Positions 23,483 through 35,192 of a DNA stretch of 64,000 nucleotides are shown piece after piece. Each line of letters opens with the position of its first letter. Position 1 is the first letter of the stretch. The stretch is taken from NCBI RefSeq assembly GCF_014356525.2, contig NC_052511.1, positions 17,087,236-17,151,235 of the forward strand, written 5' to 3'. Made by a program: the position numbers and the translations under genes. The stretch comes from Nilaparvata lugens (taxonomy: Eukaryota > Arthropoda > Insecta > Hemiptera > Delphacidae). The notes under the pieces were generated by a model. That model did not search any database. It worked only from the letters and a program-made list of their open reading frames with translations, and was not told where the DNA came from.

Positions 23483-23760
23483 AGCCGGCAGGCTCGCTTC
23501 GCTCGCCATATCCGTCTAGCCAGGGGGCTCCGCCCCCTGGACCCCCGACTGGATTGTCCAAAAATGAGATCAGCGGGCACGCTTCGCTCGCCTGCATGTA
23601 GACCTCAGCGGAACCTCTGTACCAAATTCTGGACCCCCGACTGGATTGTCCAAAAATGAGATCGGCGGGCTCGCTTCGCTCGCCTGCGTGTAGACCTCAG
23701 CGGAACCTCTGTACCGAATTTGAACGTTTATGTCAATTTGATCTCGAAAAAACACCTGTT
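23483..23760. repeat. GC-rich two-copy repeat
   Basis: Sharply GC-rich against its surroundings. GGCTCGCTTCGCTCGCC, CCCCCGACTGGATTGTCC and GACCTCAGCGGAACCTCTGT recur in a roughly 115 bp direct repeat (about 23525-23630 and 23632-23740). An extra copy of the start plus GGGGGCTCCGCCCCCTGG precedes it. Such pieces are common in insect genomes as parts of dispersed elements; I cannot name the family. The minus-strand 61-codon frame across it is not accepted. Confidence 0.6.
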
Positions 23761-23939
23761 ACTATATCGACTCAACTCAACTTAATGCCAACCTGACAAA
23801 ATTTTTAATTTAGTTACCAGGACAACTGTTTCGAAGAAGTACTCTCTCTAGATTATAGTTCTATATTAACATAATTATGGTATGAACATTTCAATTATAA
23901 TTTCAAGATATTGAAATAAGAAGAAAATACATGCTAAAA

Positions 23940-24971
23940 GACGAACTTTAAACCCTTAAAACCACCCTTACACAAAACCACACTTAGATACTGTGAATGG
24001 AAACAAATCATCTGCTTCCTATGTCAAGTTTGGTGTGCCTCAGGGTTCAGTACTGGGGCCACTATTGTTTCTAGTGATGGTCAATGATCTTCCTAATAGT
24101 ATAACGTCTTCAAAAACAATCATGTTCGCAGATGATACAACTTTTCTTTCTGTTGACAGAGATTTACAAACTCTTAACAGGATTGCCAATGAAACCTTAA
24201 ATCAAGCTGTCATATGGTTCCAGCTAATAGTTTTGTCATCAATGAGTCAAAACACAAGAGGCCATTTATTCATTGAATACCAGATCCAAGTTCCCAGAAA
24301 AATGTGAGAAAAATTAATTACTGGGGGTTCAGATTGACAATCATTTGACATGGAGTGACCACATAGATTCAGTATGTAGTAAGCTTTCAAGGTTATTTAT
24401 TTGTTAAAGACTTTGAAATACCATGTACCTGAAAGTTATTTTATAAGCATCTATTATGCTCTATTTCATTCTATATTGAATTATGATATTATTCTATGGG
24501 GAATTGTGCAAGAGTATCCGAAGTTTTGTTATTACAAAAGAAAGCAATTAGAATTATAACCAATTCAAGATAAGAGCCCACTGTAAGCCACTTTTTATTA
24601 AAAGTAGAGTAATGACAGTTATTTGTTTGTACATATACACCCTGCTACTACATGTCAAATCTGAGGAACAAATCTAACCAGCAACAAAAACATCCACACA
24701 CACCATACAAGAAGCTATGCAAATTGCATATACCACAGTACGGTTATCAAAGACCTTAAGAAGCCATGTAAATGTAGTTTGAGACTCTTCAATCACCTTC
24801 CTCAAGAATAAAAAATTTCCCGTTTTTGAAGTTTGAAGATGCACTTTACAATTTTCTAGTCAAAATCCCTTTTACAGCTTGAAAGAGTACTATGAGAAGT
24901 GAATATTTGAATGTATTATGACTTTTAAAAAATGTATACTTTGATGTTATTATGACTTATATTGTACAGAA
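23940..24971 (+). pseudogene. LINE (non-LTR retrotransposon) ORF2 fragment, RT domain onward
   Basis: The fragment starts within the reverse transcriptase: VPQGSVLGPLLF followed by the catalytic box FADDTT (in the open frame 23993-24307). After frame breaks come LGVQIDNHLTWSDHID, ESYFISIYYALFHS and LNYDIILWG, the usual order downstream of RT in Jockey/CR1-like LINE proteins. The 5' half of the element is missing, as in typical 5'-truncated copies. The 3' end has been split by the LTR retrotransposon: it stops at AGAA (24968-24971) and resumes at 35193. Several stops and frame shifts make it non-functional. Confidence 0.85.
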
Positions 24972-25759
24972 TGTAATATTACATTTTTCTTCTCACATTG
25001 GAATCGAATCTTCAATTCGAGATCTATGGAACTTTATAGTAAATGTCAGAGTTATCAATAGACGGACAAATTTTTTGACGGAGAATTTATTATCGTGAAT
25101 GTTTGTTGCATTGTTCCATGGTGTCACCGAGGCAGGGTTAACAAATTACTGGATAAATGGTTTATTTAAATAGAATATGTATAAAAATTTAAAATAACAT
25201 TTTTAAAATAAAGTTTTATTGAAACAGATGTAGAATGTGAATTCTAAACTTATAAGTTATAATTTTTTGGTGACGTGTCTGTAAAAATCGATACTGAACG
25301 AGGCGTTGGCTTCGTGACTTGCAACTTGTCTTTCCTGTTCCTTCTTCTCTAGAAAAATGGCTTGCTACAAGTGTTGTCGTGGAGTTTTGCTCTAAATCAT
25401 TTTCGTTTATTAATGTTTTAAATGAGTTTTATATAAATTTTTACGTTCTGTTTTGTTCATATTAGCTATTAGTGTAGTCAAGCCAATAGCCACTGTGTTT
25501 CCAACTGTAACTAGATAAGTATTTTAGTTCGTAATAACTCTGAAATAATTAGGCTTAAGACATATGTTTCTTGTGTATTTGTGTATTTTCATCTGAAGAT
25601 TATAAGTTAATTTGCTCTGAAAACTGATTTCTCATTCATAGGCAATAGATCCATTCACAGTTTGTCAAGAATCTATTTTATTGGAGCCGACAACTATCCT
25701 TAGGTTGATAGGTGTTAAATGCTATTCCAACCGTTTAAGGAAAAATTGGTAGCACGGCA
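24972..25759 (+). repeat. 5' LTR of the 10.2 kb retrotransposon
   Basis: 788 bp, begins TGTAATATTACATTTTTCTT and ends GGTAGCACGGCA. It is about 10 bp shorter than its 3' partner; nearly all differences noticed are insertions or deletions of one or two bases, often in homopolymers, and few are substitutions. The LTR should contain the promoter and poly(A) signal; AATAAAGTTTTATTG near 25208 is a candidate poly(A) region. Confidence 0.93.
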
Positions 25760-25761
25760 AA

Positions 25762-25779
25762 TGGTACGCCCTGGTGTGG
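25762..25779 (+). other. candidate primer-binding site
   Basis: TGGTACGCCCTGGTGTGG starts two bases after the LTR, the usual place for the tRNA primer site, and begins with TGG, the complement of a tRNA CCA end. The second copy has a diverged version (ATGTTACCCCTGTGGTGG from 56436). I cannot say which tRNA is used. Confidence 0.4.
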
Positions 25780-25934
25780 GACTCAAACTACAAAATATAT
25801 CCCTGGTTATAAAAAAAAAATTATTGGTAGGATAGATATCTTGATGAATTGTGAATGGGGGATGCTGCTGAGTGGGAAATCGGTTCAAGAAAGTTCAGGT
25901 TCTAATGAGTAAATATTTTTTACGCAGTAGCAAG

Positions 25935-27698
25935 ATGGAGAGCAATAAAAATAATGAAGTTTTATCCAGTGAAAACATTCAAAACTTAGATGAAGAATCA
26001 CAAGATTTAGACCTAACCTTAACAATGACTCAAACGATAGTGTAGCTGTAAGTGAAAACATTTCAAATGTAACAAGTCATGAGAAAGTAGTAGAAATATC
26101 AAATGAAACAAGTATGGTAGGAGCTAAAAATGATATAAATCTTATAGAGTTCTTAACACAAAAGTTTGATAGACAAGACTAGATTTGATGAGCAAAATGC
26201 TAAGTTAATGCTAGATTTGATGAGCAAAATGCTAGATTTGATGAGCAAAATGCTAGATTTGATGAACAAAATGCTAGATTTGATGAGCAAAATGCTAAGT
26301 TAATGCTAGGTTTGATGATATGAAGCAAGAATTTGCTAGCATAAGCCTAGATCAGGTTAGTACAAAGCGGGAAATAAAAGAGATAAATGATACATTAAGT
26401 AAAAATCACAAAGAAATAGGTCATCTACAGCAGAAAACTAATGATCTTGAAACATCAATGTTAGATGTAGAAACATCAATGCAAAACAAAATCATTCAAG
26501 TTTTTGATAGGGTCAGTGAGGTTAATGAAAGAGTAAATAAAAATAAGATCATAGTTGAGCAACAAAATACGACACAAAATGCTATCAATGCAGAAAATAA
26601 TGAAAGTATTAAGCATGTTAAAAAAGAGGTTGTAGAATTAAACGAAAAAGTAGACAAGGAAATCAAGGTATTATCCTCTTTGAAAATAGATTGTCAAGAA
26701 AATACAGCTGCTATAACTGAGGTTAGAAAAAACATAAATAAAATTAACATGTCAACAAAACCGATGTGTAATCATACTGGTAACAATAGTAATTTCGATA
26801 AGTTTGAATTCCAAATGCAAATTGACAAAAAGAATCCAATGCATTTCTTAATAACTTGACCGAGTATCTTGAGAGAAATGAAATCACAAACTGGATCAAA
26901 ATTAAGGGTATTTTGGAAAACAATTTTAATTCAAATTTTGCTCATCGTGATTGGTGGATTTTCATCCGTTTTGATATAAATAACTTTGAAGAATTTAAAG
27001 AGAAATTCATTGCTAGAATGTGGTCAGACAACATTCAGTCATCTGCTAGAGATGATTTGAGATTTGGAAAATATAAGCCAAACTTATCTAAGAATCTTAC
27101 TGAGTATTATATTTCTCGTTTCAACATTGCTAAGAATCTAATTCCAGCCTTAGATAAAGATACTATTTTCAAGTTTTTGAAAGGTCATTTTGATGAAACC
27201 ATATCTACAGCTGCTATTATTCGTAACATTAAGACTAGTGATGAGTTTATTTGTTTGTTGAATGAGTTTGACAATACTGACACTTACAAAGTAAACAGAC
27301 AAATGCCCCGTGATCATAACAATGCTCAAGCTGGAAGTCAAAATAAAACAATAAGTTTTCATCAGAGTGAACATAGGGATGATAGAAATAGGTCTCAGAA
27401 TTCAAATGGTGTGATGTTTCATGATAATAATAAGCAGTATCAAGGAGGTAGGAATTATTTCCAAAATCGACGGTACCAAAATGGACCAAACAATAATGGT
27501 CATAGAGATCAAAATTTTCAGCATAATTTCAGAGATAATAGAAATCATCAACTTGTGAATTCAAATCAATCAAATCTAAATCGACCAGCTAACAACTACC
27601 AGTTAGATTTCAGCCTCCCACCGCCAGGTTATATGCCTGCTCAAACTTCAAATCAGACAAATGCAAATCGTCCAAGACATAATGCTCCTTTAAACTAA
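25935..27698 (+). pseudogene. gag-like region of the 10.2 kb retrotransposon
   Basis: Likely starts at the ATG at 25935, in the same context as the intact gag-like ORF of the second copy. The frame then breaks at about 26030 and 26175-26310. In the middle, about 26175-26320, a run of 21 bp units encodes ARFDEQN-type heptads. The rest is in two frames, 26320-26859 (coiled-coil-like, rich in Glu, Lys, Asn) and 26856-27698. The second resembles a capsid domain and ends in a tail rich in Asn, Gln and Arg. I see no CCHC zinc knuckle, so RNA binding would rest on the basic tail. The product would form the particle shell and package element RNA. Confidence 0.75.
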
Positions 27699-27700
27699 TA

Positions 27701-28490
27701 ATGGGACGACGAAACGACAGCCCTGCTCTCCCAGTTAAGGAAAGGTCAAATTTTGATATAACTGTAGACATGAATAAAATAAATTTTGAAACTGAAACTT
27801 CAAACAGATTTGAAGTAAGAAAGCCAGAATTAATCAGTCAAATTCATGTGCAAGAAAATAGCTGTGAGAATTTAAGTAATGAAGTAATGCCTAGTTATCA
27901 AGAAAGTCATATTAAAGCATCAAGTGTAAATATGGTACATACTCCAGAAATTCAGGTAGATGAAGCTATGAGTAAATCTGAAATTGTTTGTCAAGAAGAA
28001 CCATACATGATAGGTTGTATTTTTAATGAACTATTGGATTGAGGAACAAGAGAATACTCCACCCACTGGATATGACTTAGCAGAAATAGAAGTACAAATT
28101 TTCAATAAGAAATATCAAATGATTATTGACACCGGCTCTGAGGTAAATGTAATTAATGAGAAACTTGTTGATGAAATGAAGAAAAACAATCTCAAGTTGA
28201 ACTTGGTACCAGCTCCTAATGTAAGTATAGTTGTAGCTACTGGTATGAGACATAAGAAGATAAATAAACAGATTATGTTAGAGGTATTTTTTGGTAAGTT
28301 AGAATTGCCAATAGTTTTTCTTATAGTTCAAGATTTAAATGTGGATATTTTGGTGGGTTGTGATTTCTTAAAAGATGCTGGAGCAATTATTGATTTTAAT
28401 CAAAATATGATATCACTGAAAGATTGTTGTTTTCCATTTATAAAAAAGGATACCTTGAAGTACAATAGACTTTTCATGTTAACATGGTAA
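27701..28490 (+). pseudogene. linker and aspartic protease region of pol
   Basis: Two overlapping frames. The first (27701-28042) has no recognisable domain and links gag to pol. The second (28026-28490) holds a retropepsin: the active-site motif MIIDTGSEVNVI with the catalytic Asp at residue 35 of that frame, and the later hydrophobic-Gly motif ILVGCDFLKDAGAIIDF. In the family this enzyme cuts the Gag-Pol polyprotein. The shift between the frames lies near 28026-28042. Confidence 0.85.
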
Positions 28491-29685
28491 GAGACCAAGA
28501 AACGTTTGATACTTTATGGAAGCAGCAGATTGATAATTTAAGATTACAGCTAAGCGATGAATCTCCTGAATTGGTAAACAAATTAATTGAAGTATTTGAA
28601 AATAACAAAGATATTTTCTCTGATAGTCCTGGATCTGCAAAAGACTATTTATGTCAACTTAAAATGAAAAATGATGTGAAATTAGATAAGAAGAGTTATC
28701 CGATTCCATATCAGTATAGAGATCAAGTCAAGAAAGAATTGAAGAAAATGTTAGATCAAAAATCATTGAACCAGGTAGTTCTGAATATACAAGCCCTATG
28801 GTAGTAGTGAAAAAGCCAAACAATGAAATTCGATTATGTTTAGATGGAAGAGAAATAAATAAGTACATAATAAGGGATTTTACAGAAACTGAACCAATAG
28901 ATAACTTGATCATTCGTTTCAATAAGTGCAACTACATTAGCAGTTTTGATCTCACTCAAGGTTTCAATCAGGTAAAATTAACTGAAGATAGTAAAAAGTA
29001 TGTAGCTTTCAATGTTTTTGGACAGACTTATCAATATACACATCTACCATTTGGATTGAATATTAGTGGTTCTGAATTTATCAAGTGCTTGTACAAAATG
29101 CTAGGTGAAGAGGTTTGTGAGTTTACTATTGCTTATATTGATGATCTTGCCATTTCTAGTATATCTCTTGAACAACATATCAGTCGAATTGAACTATTAT
29201 TCAATAAGTTGAGGGAAAGTAATTTGAAGTTGAAACTGAATAAATCGAAATTTATTGCAGATAAGATAAAGTATTTGGGTTATATTATCAGTAAAAATGG
29301 TATTGAAGCAGATGACTCTAAGCTAAATGCTATTCAGAAATTTCCCATTCCTCAAAATTTGAAACAATTGCAGTCATTCATAGGTCTCTGTAATTTTTAC
29401 AGAAAGTTTCAGAAAAATTATTCATACTTGACAAATCGTTTTAAGCATCTTCTATGCAAGAAAAATAAATTCATTTGGACTGAAAAAGATAATGATACCT
29501 TTCAAGAAATCAAAGATAGGTTCATTGACTGTGTGATCTTGAAACATCCTGATTATAACAAAAATTTCATTTTGGCCACTGATGCCAGTGATGTAGGAAT
29601 TGCAGCTGAGTTATTTCAGGAAGGTGAAGATAAGGAACACTGTGTCATTGCATATGCTAGCAGAAGCTTAACGAAATCTGAATAA
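28484..29685 (+). pseudogene. reverse transcriptase and start of RNase H
   Basis: Frame 28484-28804 gives the region before RT and breaks at a five-A run (28758-28762). Frame 28798-29685 (295 codons) holds RT: LCLDGREINKY, the first catalytic Asp in SSFDLTQGF (residue 51), THLPFGL, the catalytic box YIDD (residues 113-116) and KIKYLGYIISKNG. It then runs into the connection domain and the first RNase H Asp in FILATDASDVG. YIDD with the LGY-I-s-G block is typical of Ty3/gypsy RT. It ends at a premature TAA at 29683-29685. Confidence 0.9.
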
Positions 29686-30056
29686 ATTACACAATATGTG
29701 AGAAAGAATGTTTAGCTGTATTATTTGGCTTGATGAAACTTCAAAATTATTTTGGTAATCAAAAAATAGTTGTCCGTACAGATCATAAAGCCTTGACCTT
29801 TTTAAAAAAATGTAAGATAGGACATGGTCGTTTGGGAAGATGGATTCTTGCATTACAGAATTTTAATATTGAATGGGAATTTGTAGCAGGAAAGGATAAC
29901 ATTGTGCCAGATATCATTTCTAGAACTGATTATGAAGGTAATTTAGAAAATCGAAATTCAAATGAATTCAAGGTATTGAATATCATTAAGAGTGATAACA
30001 AGTTAATTGAGATAGTAAGAAGATCAAAGAAATTCAAAAAGATGATGTTTGGTTAA
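29680..30056 (+). pseudogene. RNase H, C-terminal part, of pol
   Basis: Continues RNase H in a shifted frame (MKLQNYFGNQK, then VVRTDHKALTFL with the conserved TDH, GRLGRWILALQ, and the end motif NIVPDIISR). These are the standard last RNase H blocks of Ty3/gypsy elements. The frame is lost again at a five-A run at 30036-30040. Confidence 0.85.
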
Positions 30057-30692
30057 AAAATGTAAGAGAAAAGTTGGAGACAGGTAATTGAATATCAACA
30101 AATTTTTTAAGGTAAATGATGATCTTTTGTTCACTAGAAAATCTGGAAAGAATAGTTTTTGGAAAGTTTGTGTGCCTTCAGCACTGTATGAAGAATTGAT
30201 AGTTGAATTTCATGAAAGATTAGGTCATGTAGGTATATCAAAAACATGCAAATTTATTGAAGAAACTTTTTACATCAAAGATTGTTACAGACTTGTTACC
30301 AAAACTATAAGATACTGTAAGTATTGTCAACTTGTAAAGACATCAAATGAAAAGAAATTATTAGAAATGCATACCATAATTTCTGAGAAAAAACATCACA
30401 AAGTGTTCATTGATGTTTATGGAGAATTACCAGGTGGCAAGTACAAATGGATGTGCATTTTCATGATGGCTTTACTAAGTTTACAAAGTTGTATCCTATA
30501 GTTAAGGCTAACGCCATAATTTAGTAAAAGTTGTTGAGAAATATGTAAATGAATTTGGTAAATTTGAATATATAATCAGTGATAATGGTACTTGTTTTCA
30601 AAGCAGATTGTGGAAAGAATCTATGGAAAGATTAGGTATAAAATATTACTACATTTCAGTTTATCATCCCCAGGCAAATCTTAGTGAAAGAC
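30057..30692 (+). pseudogene. integrase, broken and truncated
   Basis: Frame 30088-30501 carries the N-terminal HHCC zinc-binding region (His in EFHERLGHVG, then CKYCQLVK) and the first catalytic Asp in VFIDVYGELPGG. A frame shift follows at a four-T run (30458-30461). Downstream the second Asp is seen in IISDNGTCF (about 30575-30600) and the glutamate region in YHPQANLSERP (about 30660-30692). The coding similarity stops there and non-coding sequence shared with the second copy begins, so the C-terminal domain is deleted. In the family the enzyme joins element cDNA to host DNA. Confidence 0.85.
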
Positions 30693-32756
30693 CCAATCTT
30701 GTCCATAGTCATTTAAATTTGTATTTTTTCTGAAATAATATTAGAAGTTGAAATAGTAGCTTATTTTCCTAATCTTTGAATTGTTGATAAAACTTAACTT
30801 TTCTAAAATCTATCCATTGTAGTGTAAATAATTGTTTGCTTGCGGTATATTTTTTCATCATGTATTACATATTTTAATCATGTCTATTTTTTTTTAGGTA
30901 TCATATTAGGTAATTAGGTTTTTCAGAGCAATTATGTCCCATGTTCTCATCTTTCATTGCATATCGTGCCATAAGCCATATGTAATTAGGTTATAGTTTT
31001 CTTCTGGGCTTTTAACCCATTTTGCATTTTATTTTTTTCTTTGCTGTCCAATACTTTGGATTTTTGGTAGACAAGTAGGTGTGATTCTTTTAGAGGTGTG
31101 GGCGTGAACCACATACGGCTGGACTCGATTATCTGACCTACTTGTTTGCGATATAAAAACCTTATGACTGCAACAACAAATGTTTGTAAAAAACTTTTGC
31201 ATACTTTTGTTTTGTGGTCCGATACTAGAGTCTGCTATCACATTGCCTTACAGACATCTAGGAACTTTCCACCCAGTCACAATAGTCAACACATTTTTTC
31301 CTTCACCAGTTGTTTTTGTGGGAGTGATAGCTCACAATTATAACAATTAGAGTCATACTTGGAATTTACAAAATTCCATAGTAGTATATTTTATTAAATA
31401 TACTTCCTCATGAAAGTTCAGTACTGACATGTAGGATAGGCTCTAATTAATCTTTCTCTTCTTTGTATTGTTTTAGGGAATTTATTTACCCAGTTTTCTT
31501 TCTCTCTTGTTTGTATTTTTTAGGGAACTTATTTACCCATTTTTCATCTTGATCATCTTTATATTATAATCTTGAAATGTTTATACTTATTATACAGTCT
31601 TTAAATTTTAAATTATTTTAAAAAATAAATGGTTCAATTTAAAACGTTTTGTTATATTATAAATTGAAATAAGTTTTTTGTGATTGATATCTTTTTCAAA
31701 ATTTTTAAATTTGTTTGTTCTATAAATTTTGATATGATTGATCATCGTTTGAAATGGATGCTGGAGTGTATGTAGAATTTTTAGTGGGGTTTGTTGATTA
31801 GAATTTTGCTGGTATGTGATTGTTTTTTGAGATGGAAACCCATTATTGCCTAAAGAAGGAATAACAGAGGTTATGACTTAGAGAGGCAGTAATGAGATAA
31901 TATTTTTTGTGTTGATTACTTATGTTGATTGCCATAGATGCAAAATGATGATTAATTATGAATATTGTTTGCCTTTGAAGCAAAATATTATTGATGTTTT
32001 GAATGGTTTCTTGTTTAATGATTGATAGTAAAGTTTTGTCATGAAATGTAGTTTGTGTTTAGAACATTGAAGAGTCGAAATAAACTATAGTATCCAACAA
32101 ACGATGATTAACAATATTAAATAATTTGCTTTTTATACAATTTTTGAACAAAATTAAAACTAAATAATTTTGAAACCCTGAATGATAAATCATAAATGTG
32201 AAATGAACTTGCTATAAATGCTATAAATGAAATGTTATACTAAATGATAATGAAATGCAGATATATTATGAAATGATTGTGAATAGAAGACCAATTGTCT
32301 GAAATTATTGAAATATGTATTGAAATTAAATTTTTTGTTGTGATAATCTGATGTTTTTTACAATTTTGATAATGATACAGGGTGTTATGAAATTCTATTT
32401 CTATTTTGAAGAATGGATTAAAATTTTGATATTTGAACAGTGAATAGATGAAAATGAATTTTTTTTTAAATTTATCATTGATATGTCCATATTTCACAAT
32501 TTATGTATTGCTGACTGTATAATAAGATGTTAACAAATTTCAATTTCATAGATACTTAAAATAATTTTCATGTGTATTAGATTGTATTGATAGCCTAATC
32601 AAGTTTTTCTTTTTAGTTTATAAGCATTTTAAGATAACAGGTACAGCACAGACATTAACATTGAAATAGTTATCATGTGAATCTCGAAATCAGTAACAAG
32701 TGAACGCCATGAAGAGTGTTAAGAACATTTGGGTGATTTTCAAACTAGTGTGACAT

Positions 32757-33340
32757 AACTACGCCAATATCTACGCCTAAATCTACGCTGCAGCCTACAC
32801 CAATAACTACGCCAATGTCAACACCAATATCAACACCAATAACTACGCCAAAATCTACACCAATGCCTGTGCTGATGTCAACGCCAATATCTACGCCGAT
32901 GCCTGCGCCAAAGCCAATATCTGCGCCAATGCTGATGCCAAAATCTGCGCCAATGCTGATGCCAACAACAAAAATCAAAGCCAATATCTGCGCCAATGCT
33001 GATGCCAAAATCTGCGCCAATGCTGATGCCAACAACAAAAATCAATGCCGATGCCTGCGCCAATGCCAATAGCTACGCCAATGCCAAAATCTGCACCAAT
33101 GCCAATGCCAACAACAAAAATCAATGCCAATAGCTACGCCAATGCCTGCGCCAATGCTGATGCCAACACCAAAATCAACGCCGATGCCTGTGCTGATGTC
33201 AATAGCTACGCCAATGCCAATAGCTACGCCAATGCCAAAATCTGCGCCAATGCCAATGCCTGCGCCAATGCCAATATCAACGCCGATGCCAAAGCAGACA
33301 CCAAAGCATACGCCAATAGCAATGCCAATGCTTATTGCTG
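32757..33340 (+). repeat. CCAAT-rich minisatellite of the retrotransposon
   Basis: Irregular tandem repeats of about 6-30 bp built from GCCAATGCCAATAGCTACGC, GCCAAAATCTGC and GCCGATGCCTG(T/C)GC. The pentamer CCAAT occurs dozens of times on the plus strand. The paralogous block in the second copy (59822-60426) has the same building blocks with a different number and order. Open frames in several registers on both strands follow from the lack of stop codons in the units and are not taken as genes. Confidence 0.9.
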
Positions 33341-34380
33341 ACTCTGTATCTCAAACTTCAACACTACTGCATTACCTGGAGGTAATTGCCATCCATGTTC
33401 ACATTCGCAACTTTGAATTCAGAAGAACAGTCACAGTATCATGAAAGAATTGATTCAAAAAATCCTCTCCTAAATTATTCCTGTATGCAGAACTCTAAAC
33501 CTTGAAAGCTGAAAATATCAAAAAACCAAACCTTACCTAAATTAATCCTCACCTAAATTAATCCTGTATGCAGCGTCTATCTCTTTTCCAAAGAACGAAT
33601 TACATTGTCATTTCAAGCCTGAAATGTACATTGTATAATTACAAATATGATACAAAATTTATGTGACTCTGTATTGAATTTGGAATGCAGCCGTCTACTA
33701 CAAACATGAAGCAATGCTAACTGAGATGTCACCTGTATCAAGTTTGGTATGCAGCAGTCGACTACAAGTATCAGCCCAACACTACGTGCATCCAGATCAG
33801 CCCAACACTAACGTCATCACATTGGAGTCACACTTAACTGAAAATCATACTGAGTGCCTTAACGGACTGTTTTCCAAAATGTGCATCAATAAAATCAACC
33901 GCGTCAATAGTGAAAGAAATGAACATTTTTTGATTTATTGAAATTTTATGTGAAAATTAAATGTAACAATTCATCAATTCATTTAAAAAAAAAAATAATA
34001 ATAATAATAATAATTTTTTTATTCAACATACTAAATTTTTTTTATGCAATAAAAATTGAATTTTTCTATCTATTAAATTTATGTGCAATTTCAAAAAAAC
34101 TATTCTTTACATATTAAACTTTCTGTTGAGATATTTTCCTTTAAATTATAAAGCTAAATCAAAAGTAATATTGATATTTTATATTTTGAAATATTGTTTG
34201 GAAACATATAACAAACGCTATTGATGAATTTTTATAATAATTTTCAATTATAGGGTGACATGTATTGTTTTTCTAGAAAAAATTGTTACTGTTCTCAAAT
34301 TTAAATTTCAACAATTTTCATTAGGGTCAATGTAAATTTTTTTTCTTTAAATTTTTCAAACAGTAAAATTTTTTTATGTC

Positions 34381-34394
34381 AAGAGGGGGGTATT
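34381..34394 (+). other. polypurine tract
   Basis: AAGAGGGGGGTATT directly precedes the TG of the 3' LTR, the position of the plus-strand primer of LTR retrotransposons. The same tract precedes the 3' LTR of the second copy at 61535-61548. Confidence 0.85.
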
Positions 34395-35192
34395 TGTAAT
34401 ATTACATTTTTCTTCTCACATTGGAATCGAATCTTCAATTCGAGATCTATGGAACTTTATAGTAAATGTCAGAGTTATCAATAGACGGACAAATTTTTTG
34501 ACGGAGAATTTATTATCGTGAATGTTTGTTGCATTGTTCCATGGTGTCACCGAGGCAGGGTTAACAAATTACTGGATAAATGGTTTATTTAAATAGAATA
34601 TGTATAAAAATTTAAAATAACATTTTTAAAATAAAGTTTTATTGAGAACAGATGTAGAATGTGAATTCTAAACTTATAAGTTATAATTTTTTGGTGACGT
34701 GTCTGTAAAAATCGATACTGAACGAGGCGTTGGCTTCGTGACTTGCAACTTATGTCTTTTCCTGTTCCTTCTTCTCTAGAAAAATGGCTGGCTACAAGTG
34801 TTGTCGTGGAGTTTTGCTCTAAATCATTTTCGTTTATTAATGTTTTAAATTGAGTTTTATATAAATTTTTACGTTCTGTTTTGTTCATAATTAGCTATTA
34901 GTGTAGTCAAGCCAATAGCCACTGTGTTTCAACTGTAAACTAGATAAGTATTTTAGTTCGTAATAACTCTGAAATAATTAGGCTTAAGACATATATGTTT
35001 CTTTGTGTATTTGTGTATTTTCATCTGAAGATTATAAGTTAATTTGCTCTGAAAACTAGATTTCTCATTCATAGGCAATAGATCCATTCACAGTTTGTCA
35101 AGAATCTATTTTATTGGAGCCGACAACTATCCTTAGGTTGATAGGTGTTAAATGCTATTCCAACCGTTTAAGGAAAAATTGGTAGCACGGCA
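34395..35192 (+). repeat. 3' LTR of the 10.2 kb retrotransposon
   Basis: 798 bp, TG...CA. Followed by AGAA (35193-35196), identical to the four bases before the 5' LTR. Confidence 0.93.

Larger units (their letters stand above)
30693..34394 (+). other. long non-coding 3' block of the retrotransposon
   Basis: From CCAATCTTGTCCATAGTC to the 3' LTR there are 3.7 kb without a supported gene. Almost the whole block recurs in the second copy (57715-61548) with high similarity, so it is part of the element and not a later insertion. No envelope-like frame with signal peptide and transmembrane segment is visible. It contains the minisatellite at 32757-33340, an (AAT)n run near 33993-34012 and the polypurine tract. 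Confidence 0.8.
24972..35192 (+). mobile_element. Ty3/gypsy-type LTR retrotransposon, broken copy (10.2 kb)
   Basis: Two direct LTRs (24972-25759 and 34395-35192) start TG and end CA and enclose gag-like, protease, RT, RNase H and integrase regions in the Ty3/gypsy order, a long non-coding 3' block and a polypurine tract. The 4-bp target duplication AGAA stands at 24968-24971 and 35193-35196. The insertion is in the 3' part of a LINE. Integrase ends abruptly at about 30692, so besides frame breaks there is a deletion of its C-terminal part. A younger, internally deleted copy is at 55624-62359. Confidence 0.92.

Noticed and set aside
26175..26330. Regularly repeated 21 bp units resembling a short array
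   Set aside because: Not a CRISPR: units are contiguous with no unique spacers and encode Gag heptads.
30693..32500. Envelope gene of the LTR element
   Set aside because: Looked for a signal peptide, furin-like site and transmembrane segment downstream of pol; none is found in either copy.
32745..33444. Overlapping open frames of 63-106 codons in the minisatellite (both strands)
   Set aside because: They exist in several registers because the repeat units lack stop codons; Met-Pro, Ala-Asn or Gly-Ile-Asp repeat products with no start context or domain. The same applies to 59815-60531.
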